This document shows positions 35,041 through 47,425 of a stretch of 64,000 bases of DNA, piece after piece. The position numbers and the translations under genes are program-made. The stretch is from positions 13,745,205-13,809,204 of the forward strand of contig JBAIZL010000006.1 in the NCBI GenBank assembly GCA_036971475.1, given 5' to 3'. This DNA comes from Prosapia bicincta (lineage: Eukaryota; Arthropoda; Insecta; Hemiptera; Cercopidae). Below the pieces are notes generated by a model. That model was not told where the DNA came from. It saw only the letters and a list, made by a program, of their open reading frames with translations, and made no database searches. Every line of letters starts with the position of its first letter. Position 1 is the stretch's first letter.

Positions 35041-35988
35041 TATCGCATGAGTTTGTTCATATCTTGTGGAGTATATTGAAATACGTTTAAATAATGTGTT
35101 TAAATGTAACACCAATTATTTAACCGATATTGACCTGAAAACTAGTTGGGGTAAACAATTACCCGGCCCATGCTCTGCTGTAACGGGTATTAACAAGAGC
35201 CCTCTATCGTTAATGTCTGTGAATAATAGTAGCAATAAAAATATATGAATTATTTATAGTTATTTTGTATACTATTGTCTAATAAATTATTAAACTATTC
35301 TAAAGTGTAACAATGTCTTATAAACTCAAATTGTATTACGTTCACTAATTTTATCAGAATCATTAATTATTGTGAAACCTTTCTCCTTACCAAATGTGAT
35401 TCAAATAAAAATAATAACAATGTAAGAAATGCAATGTAATTATACTTAAAGAAAGACACAATATATCACATCGAATAATTATATATTTAGCACTACTAAT
35501 TTCTTACTACACCGCAATATTTAACCTAAAATTCGCATTTATAGTTCGCATATAGGGCCAACAAAAACCTAAGCCAGCACTACCTGAAAGTTTTATCGAC
35601 GCTATAAAGTTTTACTCCCTTCGGTGTAAGAAGCAATCAGGGGAGATGAGGATGTCACATCAGTTGAAGTCAAAATGTTATTGGGTCGTTAAAAATGTTT
35701 GCCTTTCGGGAAGATTTATTTATAGAAATTACGTTTAGTAAGGAGTAATGTTTACACGTAGCCTATACATTGTTATATTGTTTGTGATTAAATTATGTTT
35801 ACAGCAATTTAAATTTTAGGATAATTTTAGCCCTTGGTTTTAGGAAACAATGGTATGCATTTTCCATTTTATTTGTAAAAGAGCATAAGTTAAAATATAA
35901 CTCATTATGTCAATAAAACATTTCTCTTTTAAGCTTTTTATGAAATGGTTTTATGAAAAACTTCTAAAAAATTAAGATTGCTTTTAAA
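35041..35988. other. No feature seen
   Basis: A 60-codon frame at 35066 has no recognisable domain. The rest is AT-rich. Confidence 0.5.
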
Positions 35989-36028
35989 ACTCTCCCTTTC
36001 TCTCTCCCTTTTTCTCTCTTTCTCTCTT

Positions 36029-36087
<59 letters not shown>
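35989..36087. repeat. (TC)n microsatellite
   Basis: A polypyrimidine tract, pure TC over the last 50 bp, next to a PLE-A terminus. Confidence 0.95.
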
Positions 36088-36089
<2 letters not shown>

Positions 36090-36104
36090 ATATATAATAA
36101 ATGT

Positions 36105-36225
36105 GGTGATATGTTCCCTTGTAATATAGTTAAAAAAATTTAAAATATTTTTAAAAAAAGAATATTTTCAATACATAATTATTCAAAGCTTTTCCCTGAT
36201 AAAGTACCAGCATCTTCAGAAAAAA
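36105..36225 (-). mobile_element. Penelope-like family A 3' end with hammerhead remnant
   Basis: GGTGATATGTTCCCTTGTAA starts the same terminal block as at 16651 and 62380. On the minus strand CTGAAGA is at 36213-36219 and GAAA at 36191-36194. Stem II keeps only CUGG/UCAG, so this copy is damaged. Confidence 0.6.
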
Positions 36226-36244
36226 TAATATATATATATATATA

Positions 36245-36544
36245 TACAAAGCATGTTAATATTTAGGATCATTTTAAGAAACCTTTACAACCTATAACAT
36301 AAAATCAGCTGTTTTATGAAATAATATGTTATCACATATTAAAAAACAAATGGTTATAATTGACTATATTGCATAGCTCAATCCTTATCCTCCAATACAA
36401 AACTAAAATAAATATTAAATTTAATCATTGAATTTTAATTTGAATAAACCTCTAGTGTCATCAATACAAGATATAAATACGAGTATGTATATGAACTTGA
36501 GTAAATAAATAAAAAGTATTTTATTAACGAATAAAAATTGGAAA
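36245..36544. other. No feature seen
   Basis: AT-rich, possibly the remainder of the PLE-A fragment. Confidence 0.45.
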
Positions 36545-36561
36545 AATAAATAAATAAATAA

Positions 36562-36616
<55 letters not shown>
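36545..36616. repeat. (AAAT)n(TA)n microsatellite
   Basis: Five AAAT units and about 24 TA units. Confidence 0.95.
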
Positions 36617-36619
<3 letters not shown>

Positions 36620-38951
36620 GAAAGTTGTAAAAAATGAGGATGCCGCAGCGGCTGAAACAGGGACGAGGAGTTTTTCAATGATACGTAGTGCACATTCCTG
36701 TGAAAGTTTGAACTTTTTTCGTGGTCGCCAGTTACAAATACGTAGTGTTTTTAACTGTATTAATATGTTTTATTAAAATATAATTTAAAAAATAAAGTTT
36801 AAAATATTATGCATTGTTTTGAAGGTGCTCCCCGGTTGATACGAATGGTGATGAAAAAAGGGGACTTTGGTCTGATTTTACATTTTTTTAAAATAATTCT
36901 AGCATAAATTATTAATTTAAGTGATTATTGCCAGTTGTTTTCGATATTTTCAGCTACATTAACACACTTTAATAACAATATATTTTTCTGTTCAATCGAA
37001 AATACACTAGCGTCTCATTTTGTACAGCTTACCCCTATACGTAGATTTTGATATAATATAAGAAATTGAATTAATAAATTTGCTTCAATTAGATTTTACA
37101 CAAATTCCAGTCACAATATTTGATCTCAATCTGTCACCACATAGATGACTAAGGCAACCCCTGTTCTTTCACTGATAGATTGTCGTGTATATACAGACAT
37201 GTCTACGGAAATTGATAAACACATGACATTCTTCTGTTTGTCTCTAGTTTCTCTGTTATTACTTATTTACTTTACTATTTTATTAAATTTGTTTAGCAAA
37301 GCTAAACGTTTACTTTATGTTACCCTAACTAAAGCGTATTTTGTGTTTCAATAGTAATACGAGTATATACAGAATAGCCACTAATACGGGACTATCCCTG
37401 TTTAGTGAAAAACAGTCGGAATGCATTTAATATACATTCATTTTTTATTTGTTAATTTAAGTACCCTTATTTCTGTAGTTAGTGCTTTCAACTATCAAAG
37501 CATGCACTAAAAGTGAGAAGAGTCTGAATACGAATGGACTCTTGGTTTTTAACTATTTACTAATTAATTGTATCCGTTTCTTTTTTCTTTTTCTTTTTCA
37601 CATAAACAGTAGAAGCACAGCTTCATGAATATTTTGTCTCATACTCACGGCCCGCGGGCCAAATGGGGTTCTTCAGGCTAATCAATCCGGCCGGTGTTTT
37701 GAGTAAACTATACAATTACACTTAGGGCAAAATGTATTTTCTGCATAGCTACCATATGATAGTGGGTTCCTTCTCAAGTACGATATTATCATTTCTACTA
37801 ACTGTGTTTGCACGCAACCTTGCGTAGGCGTTGTGCCATAGTAGTATATGTAGATCGGTAAGAATAAAGCATGAAGACGATAACGTATTCCCTATTGAAA
37901 CGTTGTCTGTTTAAATAAATAGCCGTACCTGACTCGCAAATCAACTGCATTTATTTAAATAATAATCTCTGGGATTTAAACACGATAAGCTACGGGTTTT
38001 TAATTTCGATCCTACCGTTTTAACTATTGAAAAATTCTGGTTTTATAATCATTTAGAAATAATACCTAGAGAAAACAGTATTTGACTTGATTTAACTTGT
38101 CACCCAGAATACATAAAAAGTAAATATATAAAACTCACAATATACTTAAAGAATTTTTTTTTTTTTAATCTATAATTTATTCTCATGCTTTATAATATTT
38201 AAAAATTCTCTTATCTACATGCATTTTTCTTTTATATTAAACGGGTTAGGAGGGTTTTGGTTACAAATTCTTAGAGGGAAGTTTCCATTTTATCCCCAGT
38301 AAAAAGACATTTCCGCGTATTCGTTGGATGTAAGATTTTATACAAGTTGGGAACAACAATAAGGAAGAACATAAATCTCCTACCCAAAGGGAATAACGCA
38401 AAGCCGACCTAACAAGCACTAATGTACGGCGCTGCAGTCTTGTTATATTTTATGCTCCGTTCAGTCGCGGGAAGTTGGATATAAATTATACAAGAAACCT
38501 ATATTGTAGGATGTCTTCACACCATCAGTGAATCTGAAACTACTTATTATACTTTTTAGTGTAATAATGTTTTTAAAATATTTTCTTTAATTTTTTAAAC
38601 TGAAATATTAAAACAATTGTAAATATTTGCTTCAATATACCAATCGAATAAATAATTTGCTCATATAAATCCATTGTTTTAATAAATTTTATTTTAAACT
38701 ACATTTTATTTATTTAAATGATAATATTTCTGCAAAATCATTATAAAATTAAATGTATTTATTCTAATTACTTTTATCGCACTTTAGATTATCTAACTGC
38801 AAAAGCATTTCTACAGAATTATTCTGTAGATTTGTACAGAATATACGATAATACTATTGGTGTTTACCACAGCATTTAACACGTTTAAAATATCTACAAC
38901 AATAAGTAGTTAATAGGTTGGCTTGTCACACCAGAACAGTATAGATTGTAA
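36617..38951. other. Mostly unannotated, one hAT-like end motif
   Basis: No supported gene. CGGCCCGCGGGCCAAATGGGG near 37650 resembles the GC-rich ends of some hAT-derived repeats. A 69-codon frame at 37145 has one hydrophobic segment but no other support. Confidence 0.45.
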
Positions 38952-39410
38952 GTACAATTAACCCAGATAGCTTGCCTTAGCGTCTGGGCGGGTCCACGGG
39001 TGGCGGATAGTGGAACGGCCTACAGATATGTAGGTTACTTGTGAATAAGGATTCCGGAAGGTTTCTGAATAAGCAGGCCCGGACCAAGGCAATGGTTCAA
39101 AGGTGAGGAATTATCCGTCATCGTCAGTCAACCGGTTGGGTGTGGTAGAAATAACTGCTCTGACTGGGGACTGGGGTAGTTGGGAATTAAGTCCTCACAA
39201 TGCCACTCTCACCTCCTAGGTGAACCAAGGGCAATGCGGCTGTGAAGTATGGGTGGGAAACTACCCTAACGACACAGTTGTAACAAAAGAGAGTAAAGTA
39301 GGCTGTTCGCTCCATGAGCAACAGTTAATAATGTCCTGAACTTGGGGTGTGCTTCAAGGTCAGTGACTGAATACCCAATCCAAGGTGGAAGGCATCGTGC
39401 CGATGGATGA

Positions 39411-40660
39411 ATGGCTGCAGGGTATAAAATGCAGTCGCACACGATCCCCTTGAGGTACCAGACAAAACCTCATTGTATGTTGTCTTTCCAGGGCAGTGGG
39501 AGCTCTGCTGTGGTTGACCGTTCTTTCCCCCATACTCATGGGAAGCTAATGGACCGAGTAAGTACACAAATTGTTGTTGAGTCTGACAGCGGGAGCCAAT
39601 GAGACGGCAAACCGTGAGTCTGTAGCAGATGTGTCAACTGCAACCACCACTGGGGGTGCATGGATGGCTATCAAGCTGCCGACTGCAGAAACCAGTGAAA
39701 TGGTTGTAGAGTTGAGCAAGCTTTCTCTACGGAAAAAGCGTATGAGTGGAGAGGCCAGAAGGCGGCTCCGAAGGGATCAGTCGAGAGCAGCGGGAGGGCA
39801 AATAATCCTGAGCACACAACGCAGGGGAGGCCAAAACCGAGCCGAGCACGTTAACGTCCAGGGCTTGCATGTTGTGAAGGGTGAGGTGCAACAGGTGGGA
39901 AGCAATCAACCACGAGCACCAAACCCCAGCACATCTAAAAGGCCTAGGAGTTCGAATTCCAATCCCTCTCCAGTGGAGGGAGGAAAGGAGAAACCTAAGC
40001 TGGGACAAGAGGGGGATGCTGCAGGGTCTTCGGGCGCATACGGCGATACCCTACGATAAAAGCTAGCCATTGTCCCAGTCAGCTACCCAGAGAGTCAACT
40101 CTCTGAAGAGATGGCGTTGGAGCTGGAGGAGCTGTTCTTCCGAACTGCTGTCCGCTGAGACGGAGAGTGGGGACAGAGGGTTTAGAACAGAATACTTGGA
40201 GAGGGGGCTCTAAACTTTGTATGTTCCTCACGGCAGAGCCTGAAGTGGGTCTTTCGGTTCCTGCCCAGCTTCACCCTGATTGGGGAGGTAAAATTGAGGG
40301 CAGGGCGAACTCAGGAGGTGTATTGTAAAAGTTTTAATGTGGGTGTCCAAGCCCTACAATGACAATGAGCAGGAAAAGATCCTGAATGTGGTCAAAACCC
40401 AGAACCCTGGGAAATTCACGATACTTGGAAGGTGATTGTCAGGAAAAAGGAGGATGCAGGTCTTACCCTTATCCTGTATATAGGAAAGGGCTCCCTCAAG
40501 GCATTGCGGAGCAACAACCTGAGGGTGAACGTGGGGCTGAGACAGGCCACGTACAAGGTGATCTCTACTCCTGGGGCTGCCGGACTCAGGAAACTGCTAA
40601 GTAAGCAGAACAATGGTCAAGTTTCTTCAAGTGAACCTACATCACAGCAGGGCAGCTAGT
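39411..40660 (+). pseudogene. LINE copy 2 ORF1 (gag-like, DUF4780-like end)
   Basis: Open pieces at 39411-39602, 39571-40059 and 40432-40659 build an ORF1 of about 410 codons. It has an N-terminal low-complexity part, a basic stretch (LRKKRMSGEARRRLRRDQ), a Ser/Pro-rich linker, then a C-terminal domain with WKVIVRKKEDAG, LTLILYIGKGSLKALRSNN and TPGAAGLRKLL. The last block resembles the DUF4780-type domain common in ORF1 of arthropod I-group LINEs, by pattern memory only. ORF1 should coat the RNA. Stops near 40150 and at least two frameshifts disable it. Its end overlaps the ORF2 start in another frame. Confidence 0.65.
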
Positions 40661-43600
40661 GCTGTCGTGTGTAGGATGCTGGACAGGAGAGAGGTGGACT
40701 TGGTGCTCATCCAGGAGCCATGGGCTTCTGGAGGACGTATATCCGGGCTGGCGACATCTGGAGGTACGTTGTTCTGGATAAGAACTCCGGTGTTCCCAGA
40801 ACGTGTATCCTGGCCAGGAGGGGGCTGAGTGCTTTTGTACTAACGGACTTCTGCTGCAGGGACTTGAGAGCAGTGATGGTGGAGCTGCGGGCGGAGGGGA
40901 GGATGAGGAGGCTGAACTTGGCCACGGCATATCTTCCCTTTGACTACGCGGGGGCTCTACCGACACAAGAGCTGAGGAGGCTGGTCGATCTGCGGGCTGT
41001 GGTTGAGGAGCTGCTGGTGGGGATGGATGCTAACTGCCATCACACTTCTTGGGAAAGTACAGGTACCAACACTAGAGGTGAAGAACTTTTAGCTTATCTT
41101 AGCTCTAAGAATCTACTAGTCTTAAATCAGGGGGAAGAGCAGAAGTTTGTCACTAGGGCCAGACGGGAGGTCCTGGAAATTACGGTGGTGTCGAACCAGA
41201 TGGCTAGGTATGTACTAAATTGGCATGTGTCGGATGAACCGTCTTCTTCTGACCATAGACATATTAGGTATGATATCTCTCTCAATCCAGCCATGCTTCG
41301 GCCAACCAGGGATCCAAGAAGAACAGACTGGGACTCCTACAGGAGGGACCTGGGTGTTCGGATTGAGGAGGCTGGATTGGTGTATGGTGGGAGGAGAGAG
41401 CTAAAAGACTCTGCCACACTGGTTGGCGAGGCTATAGTAAAGTCCTTTACTGATAACTGCCTCTTAGTAATGGATGAAAAGTAGGGGTTTCGTCATGGTG
41501 GAATAGGAAGCTAGCCAAACTTCGGAAGACCACCAGGAGACTCTTTAATAGAGCAAAATAGAACGGAGAGTGGGACCAGTATAGGAAAACACTAACTGAA
41601 TACAATAGGGCAATTAGAGATGCACGTAAAAAGTCCTGGAAGTTGTTTTATGAAGAGATTGACGAGATTCGGGAACGGGCACGACTGCATAAAATGCTCT
41701 CAAAAGACCCCGTTAACCCGGTGGGGAGGCTATGAACCCCATTGGAAAATATAACAAAAACTGCATTGGAAACTGTAGAAGAATTAATCCGAACACATTT
41801 CCCTTGCAACACTCTGAGGAAACTTGGGGGAGCAGACACTGTACCAGTTGCCAAACCCTTCACAAGACGTGGTAAGAGGGAGGACTTGGAAGTGGCAAGG
41901 AGGATAGTAACTACACAAAGGGTAAGATGCACATTTAGAGTAAGATGCACAAAGGGCACATTTAAACCCTACAAATTTCCAGGTCCAGATGGGATCTATC
42001 CTGTACTGCTGCAGCAGGGAATATACCTGCTGGTGCTGGTACTTACTAAATTATACAGGCTAAGCATTGCTCTAAGGCATATGTCTGCAGCCTGGAAATC
42101 TAGTAAGGTGGTCTTTATTCCTAAGCCTACCGGTAACCAATTGGAAGGGAAAGGATACAGACCTATTACTCTCATGTCCTTTGTTCTTAAGGGACTTGAA
42201 AAACTGGTTGATAGGCATATTGAGGGGGGGGGGGGTGCTTCGACCATAAAACCACTGCATTGGAATCAACACTATGCTTATCAACCGGGGAAATCCTGCG
42301 AGGAAGCTCTCCACCAAGTGGTTGGTAGGATAGAGCAAATGATCGCTAAGAAAGGTTGTGCGATTGGTGCCTTCCTCGCCATTGAAGGGGCTTTCAATAA
42401 CCCCTCAGTGGAGACGATGGTAAATGGTGCAAGACGTCATGAATTGGATGCGACCACTTGTGGCTGGATAAGTTCAATGTTAACGAACAGAAGCATTTCT
42501 GTAGAGGTGGCAGGGGAGGTCAGAAGGGCGGAGACAAGTCTGGGCTGTGCACAGGGGGGGGGGGTTTCTCTCCTCTGTTGTGGTTCCTGGTGGTTGACAA
42601 TCTTATTGAACTCCTGAATGACAGAGGTACTTCTGTCTGGGACGACATAGTTGTTCTGATCCTGGTCAGATTCCCTGATACAGTACATGAGGTAATCAAA
42701 AATCCTCTACGACTGATTTAAGAGTGAGGTAATAAGGAGAACTTTAGGGTAAATCCGAAAAAGACTACTCTTATTAACTTCACCAGACAGCGAAAAGATC
42801 TGACGACCAGGATGCCTCGCTTGTTTGGTGAACACCTTGAGTTTGTGGGGGAGGTGAAGTACCTGGGAGTTACTCTGGACAGGAAACTCACCTGGAACCC
42901 ACATCTTGAGAGGACAGTTAACATGGCCAAAAGGGCCCTGATGATAGTGAGAATAATGGTGGGTAAGAAATGGGGACTGAAGCCATCAATGATGCACTGG
43001 ATGTATCTGAGAGTGATAAGACCTATGATTACCTATGGAGCTCTGGTGTGGTGGACAAAGGCCAACCAGGCACAGGCAAGAGCTCAACTGAGCTCTATCC
43101 AGAGATTGGCCTGTCTGTGCACACTGGGAGCAATGTCAACTACACCTGGTGCAGCAATGGAAGTAATGCTTAACCTCCCTCCCCTTGAGCTTGTCCTTAG
43201 GGGAGAGGCGAGGCTGGCGGCATGGAGAACTCGAACAACTGGGCTAATCTCCCAGATGTTTCGGGACATATGAGTATCGAGTGCGTGGTCAAAGAACCTG
43301 TCTTAGAGATGGGCAGTGACCACCTTACTCGGACGTTTGCACCTGACCAGGCCCAACAAACTATGATTGAATGGTCAGGGTCAGTAACATCGGGAGCTCA
43401 GATCTGGTACACAGATGGCTCCAAGATGGACTTCGGCACTGGAGCGAGGATGTATTATAAAAACCCAAGATAAAACTAGTTTTTTTCCTTGGGGAAGTAT
43501 ACCTCTGTCTTTCAGGCCTAAATATATGCTATAAATGCCTGTCTGGGAGAGATAGCGAGAAGGGGAATACACAGGACCCGGATTGCTATTTTTCTGACAG

Positions 43601-44241
43601 TCAGGCAGCAATTAAGGCACTAAACGGACATGTGGTCACCTCGGCCATAGCCTGGGAGTGCCTAAATAACCTAGAAGCCCTGGCAAGGCACAATCAAATG
43701 AAGATAGGTTGGGTGCCAGGGCGTAGGGGAATATTTGGAAATGAGGCCGTAGATGCACTGGCCAGAGAGGGGTCTTCAACCCCTGATTGGACAGGAGCCG
43801 GCGGTAGGTATTTCCAAATCCATGGTCAAGATTGCAGTGCGAAGGTGGATGGCTGAAAGACACTGTGAGCACTGGGTCAGGGCTGAAGGAATGAGACACA
43901 GTAAGCTAACCCTTAGGAAACCTTCCTTGGGGCTGCAGGAGAGTCTCGTCTATCTGTCTAGGCAAGAATTGAGGATAGTCACAGGTCTACTCACGGGACA
44001 CTGTGGACTAATGAAACATCTGCATAATACGGTTATCTTCAAAGATGAACCAGTGTGCAGATTATGCGGGCAAGAACTGGATACCGCCATACACATCATT
44101 TATAGATGTGAAGCATTTGCCGAGAGGCGCTTCAACCTCTTTGGTGATAGCACAGCTCTGGAGGAGGATGCTGAAGGTAAAACACTAGTCAGAAAACTCC
44201 TAAACGAGGGAAGGGGCTCTTTGACTAGATCAGGGAGGTAA
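40613..44241 (+). pseudogene. LINE copy 2 ORF2 (APE, RT, RNase H), multiply frameshifted
   Basis: The piece order follows copy 1: MVKFLQVNLHHSRAAS (40613), LIQEPW, GMDANCHHTSWE and SSSDHRHI (APE); GYRPITLMSF and AFLAIEGAFNN (RT, first catalytic Asp replaced by Ala); the YADD region damaged near 42635 (the frame reads WDDIVVL); WYTDGSKMDFGTG and GNEAVDALA (RNase H); CRLCGQELDT...C at the end. At least seven frame changes or stops occur. A 15-bp direct duplication (AGTAAGATGCACA-type) near 41920-41955 adds residues absent from copy 1. Confidence 0.88.
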
Positions 44242-44316
44242 GTACAATATACCTAAGGTAGCGGTGCTTCGGCCAGTTTAAACCCGCTACCAAGTTAATA
44301 AAAAAAGTAGAATTAA

Positions 44317-45082
44317 AGTATGCAACGTCACAATGAAACTTTGAATCAAAATCAAACTGGTTTTGACATCGGTTTTGTCTTTATAAGATGATTGCATATT
44401 AGCTATATTGTGCTGAGACTCTCTTAACTGAAAATTATTCTTTAATATGAGATTGTGTTGGTCTTTTTATATTAGATTACTCATTCACATTTTTAAGGTT
44501 TTTACAAATACATATATGGACCAACTAATATTAAAATTTCGTAAACAATATTATAAATGTATATATATATATATATATAAATTTATATAAATTTAAATTC
44601 TTATGGTATTAGGTAATCTATCTAAAATATTGTTTACTTAATTGATGTAATATATATTACTTATGTATATACTTACGTATAAATTTGACCAACCGAGAGT
44701 GCAGTGCCGACAATTAGGTGAAATTAAATAACTAACAAATATTTGTGAACCCGACCACCTACAATACCATTGACATTTCAAAATAACGAGCAAAGTGTAA
44801 AAAACTAAATAGTGCAATAATAAACCATGAAACTTTATTAAGACAAAAACTTAGTAAAAATTTAATAAAATGGACATTTAGAAATTAAGAGAACGATAAG
44901 GGGCTTGCATGCAAGTTAAATCAAACAGCTTAGTGGCAGACTTCGACACGAAGACGGGTCAAATAAAATAAAAAAAAAAAAACAGTGGCTGGAGGGGGAA
45001 GTTACGAGCAGGAATATAAACGGTAACGTACGGCGTTGTCGGGAAGTTCAAAAAAAATAATTTTCAACAAGGGCACACACAC

Positions 45083-45085
<3 letters not shown>
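44317..45085. other. AT-rich DNA with short (TA)n
   Basis: (TA)n at 44559-44579. No gene or element recognised. Confidence 0.5.

Positions 45086-45121
<36 letters not shown>
45086..45121. repeat. (CA)n microsatellite
   Basis: Pure CA run, with shorter CA tracts on both sides. Confidence 0.95.
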
Positions 45122-45124
<3 letters not shown>

Positions 45125-46136
45125 TGAACACATAGAACACACACACAGTAAATTGAATGTACTGCATTTAGAAGTTGTTGTGGTAACTCATAACTGCAAT
45201 AAATTTCATCACGTTCGACCTCCTTTTACATTTCCCCCGATTTTGAAGGGTTGGGCACCAACTTTAATCCTATAAGACAGCTTTAATTAGGTGTTTTGTT
45301 TTAATAAACCACTTTAGAGATAAACGTTTCGCATAATTCGTCAGTCATTTAAGCTGTACTATAATGATAAAAACCTAATCCACTTTGTAAGACTATATCT
45401 ATTACATTTATGCCCAGTTTTATTTGTTAATTATTATCAGAAGTAAAGCTTTTACTATAGAATCTACATTTAGATCGTAAAGTAACAATTTTGTAATAGA
45501 TTCTATTTGTCTATTGATTATACTGACTATATTAGTAAGAAAACATGGCCTCAAAGCCAGGTAATAGAAATACATTTTTAACTGTCTCAAATTTTGATGT
45601 TTGATTTTTTTTGTTTTATAATGGAAATAACTCACTGTGTATATGCCGTGGTCCTTAGGGGACCGATGTAGGTCTTCAGTTTTTAAACTGAAATTTGTTA
45701 TAATTAGTAATATAATCCAAAGTGTAACAGATATATGGCAAGAAATATTACACGAATTTAAAAAATACATTGTTTGGGATGTTCAAATAGTTTTTTAAAA
45801 ATAACAAATAAGTAATAAGAAATTAATTTATATTTAAAAATATATTTTTAACAATTAATCTGATTATATATATAAGTCATCTATTTAACAAATTTTTTTA
45901 CTTCCATAGACATTTTCTCTCTCATCATACGTCTAGTTATTTGTATTGTTTTGCAACAAGATATAAACAAATTGTAATGAAAAACTGAAAGTGGATAAGT
46001 ATTCGTTTATAGAATTTTCTCAAACAACAATACATTTCACAAAACAGGTTTACAATGAACAAATACATTATTTATATTGAATGTCTTCTCCTCAGTTTTT
46101 GATTCCTCATATATCTAAAATTATTCCTTTGAACTT

Positions 46137-46550
46137 CTATTCAAACATATGATCTGCTGATACAGGATAATTTTTCAACATTTTAAAAAACCAGGTCAAG
46201 ATTGATCGGTTTTGTATCTCATTATTTTTTCCTTCTCCTTGATCGGGAGATTGTGATAAAAATTTAGATATTGCGTGTAAAAACAACTTATGTTTCAACA
46301 CACTTATCATTACTTTTAATCTATTTAACTTAGCAGTCCGATCGCCTTCATCGTGACCCTTCAACTGATGTCCCTCGTCGTAACGTTTTAAGATACTTTC
46401 TAAATGATGAAAATGCAAGTGAGCATTACCATGATGAGGCTTTGAACTTGGTAAATTGATAAGAGACTTTTCAGAATTATTAGCACTTTCCGCGAAGATG
46501 CAACTTAACAATATAAGTGATACTATTAACCATAATTCGGTTCCCCACAT
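46137..46550 (-). CDS. Small secreted cysteine-free protein, paralogue 1
   Basis: 137 residues, unknown family. MWGTELWLIVSLILLSCIFA is a clear signal peptide, with cleavage likely before ESANN. The mature part has no cysteine. It has a Ser/His-rich start (SSKPHH, LHFHHLES), a charged stretch (DEGHQLKGHDEGDRTAK), then LNRLKVMISVLKHKLFLHA and ISKFL, predicted as amphipathic helices. It ends DHMFE. I chose Met at 46548-46550 because it aligns with the paralogue at 61167-61619 and lies 44 bp below a TATA box. An upstream in-frame Met (46604) has no counterpart and would hide the signal peptide. No intron is needed. An extracellular role is inferred, and the function is unknown. Confidence 0.78.
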   Translation of the reverse strand: MWGTELWLIVSLILLSCIFAESANNSEKSLINLPSSKPHHGNAHLHFHHLESILKRYDEGHQLKGHDEGDRTAKLNRLKVMISVLKHKLFLHAISKFLSQSPDQGEGKNNEIQNRSILTWFFKMLKNYPVSADHMFE

Positions 46551-46593
46551 GATGCCAATTTCTGTAATGGTCAAGCTTCGAAACCGAATCCAG

Positions 46594-46680
46594 TATTTAT
46601 ACACAACGATTTTTAATTACCTACTGTGTTTAGTTAATTGGTTGGTATAATATGCTTGTGTGGCATTTTAATTAAAAATT
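46594..46680 (-). promoter_or_regulatory. TATA promoter of paralogue 1
   Basis: TATAAATA (minus strand, 46594-46601) lies 44 bp upstream of the start codon. The upstream 75 bp, with GGTAATTAAA, CAATTAACTAAACACAG and a GCCACACAAGCATATTA block, match the promoter at 61659-61740 closely. A transcription start about 30 bp below the TATA box would give a 5' UTR of only about 15-20 nt. Confidence 0.72.
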
Positions 46681-46903
46681 TAATCAATTCAACAGTAGAA
46701 TTAGATTTAAAATGTTAATAAACCTGAACAAATGTAGTAAAACGGAATAAATCAAGTTATCATAATTTTCTTGTAAGGTTGAGTGGTGATTCGGAAGGAG
46801 ATTAGCAAAATATCTATTAGTCTAATCTGGCCGTTAAAGACAGAGGCCTAAATTATTTCCATATATTGATATTTTAAAGGTATCCCTGCTTGTATATAAA
46901 TAA

Positions 46904-46907
<4 letters not shown>

Positions 46908-46952
<45 letters not shown>
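46908..46952. repeat. (TA)n microsatellite
   Basis: It lies upstream of the gene at about the same distance as the (TA)n at 61929-61978 does in unit 2. Confidence 0.95.
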
Positions 46953-46957
<5 letters not shown>

Positions 46958-47425
46958 TTATACCTTATACATATACTTTTTATATAGTGTTTTGGTTACA
47001 TATAGTTTTTTATAAAACGTTTATATATAAATTATTGTATTTTACTTGTTTTAACATTTGTAGGATATTTAATTACTCCCTATTTTGGCTACTAGTTCCA
47101 CTACCCTAAGAATTATTGATCGGAGTGTATTCAACACCTACGACGTCACTGCCTCCTAACATGTCTTGCCCTAATCTAGTCATTTCCTTATCTACTTCAA
47201 TCATTTTATTTATTTTTCTTTAATTCTTTTACTTCGGTTTGGTGCATGGTTATCAACTTGTTTCCTTACAATGTTATACACACAGTTAAAAATCCTAAAT
47301 AATATTTTATTTAATGTCTGTTAATAACCATTATTTTTTTTATATTGGCTAATGGCATATATAAAACATTGTATATGTTATACAATCTATATCAAGCATT
47401 GTGTAATTATAAATATACAATTATA
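46953..47425. other. No feature seen
   Basis: AT-rich, no supported gene. Confidence 0.5.

Larger units (their letters stand above)
38962..44306 (+). mobile_element. I/LOA-like LINE, copy 2 (full length, inactivated)
   Basis: 5.35 kb, same family as 17720-22113 but opposite strand, with a GC-rich 5' UTR (38962-39410) that extends about 130 bp beyond the truncated copy. ORF1 (39411-40660) and ORF2 (40613-44241) overlap. Both are broken repeatedly, two of the shifts near expanded G-runs (12 G at 42225-42236, 11 G at 42554-42564). The tail is a short A-rich AATAAAAAAA. Greater decay than copy 1 and an imperfect duplication point to an older insertion. Confidence 0.92.
38952..44316. repeat. Probable 10-bp target duplication around LINE copy 2
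   Basis: GTACAATTAA at 38952-38961 and GTAGAATTAA at 44307-44316 (one mismatch) lie exactly outside the 5' start and the A-rich 3' tail. Confidence 0.65.
45280..46700. repeat. Segmental duplication unit 1 (secreted-protein locus)
   Basis: The stretch 45280-45730 aligns with 60165-60605, and 45990-46690 aligns with 61000-61760 (gene, promoter and 3' flank). Shared landmarks include TAGAATCTACAT, TAACAATTTTGTAAT and AATATAATCC, in the same order and orientation. Divergence looks moderate (roughly 70-80% by eye). Confidence 0.8.

Noticed and set aside
37145..37354. 69-codon frame with a hydrophobic segment
   Set aside because: No homologue, promoter or second copy. AT-rich DNA often gives such segments.
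46551..46604. Upstream in-frame start of paralogue 1 (18 extra residues)
   Set aside because: The paralogue has no equivalent, the extension lies over the TATA region, and it would bury the signal peptide.
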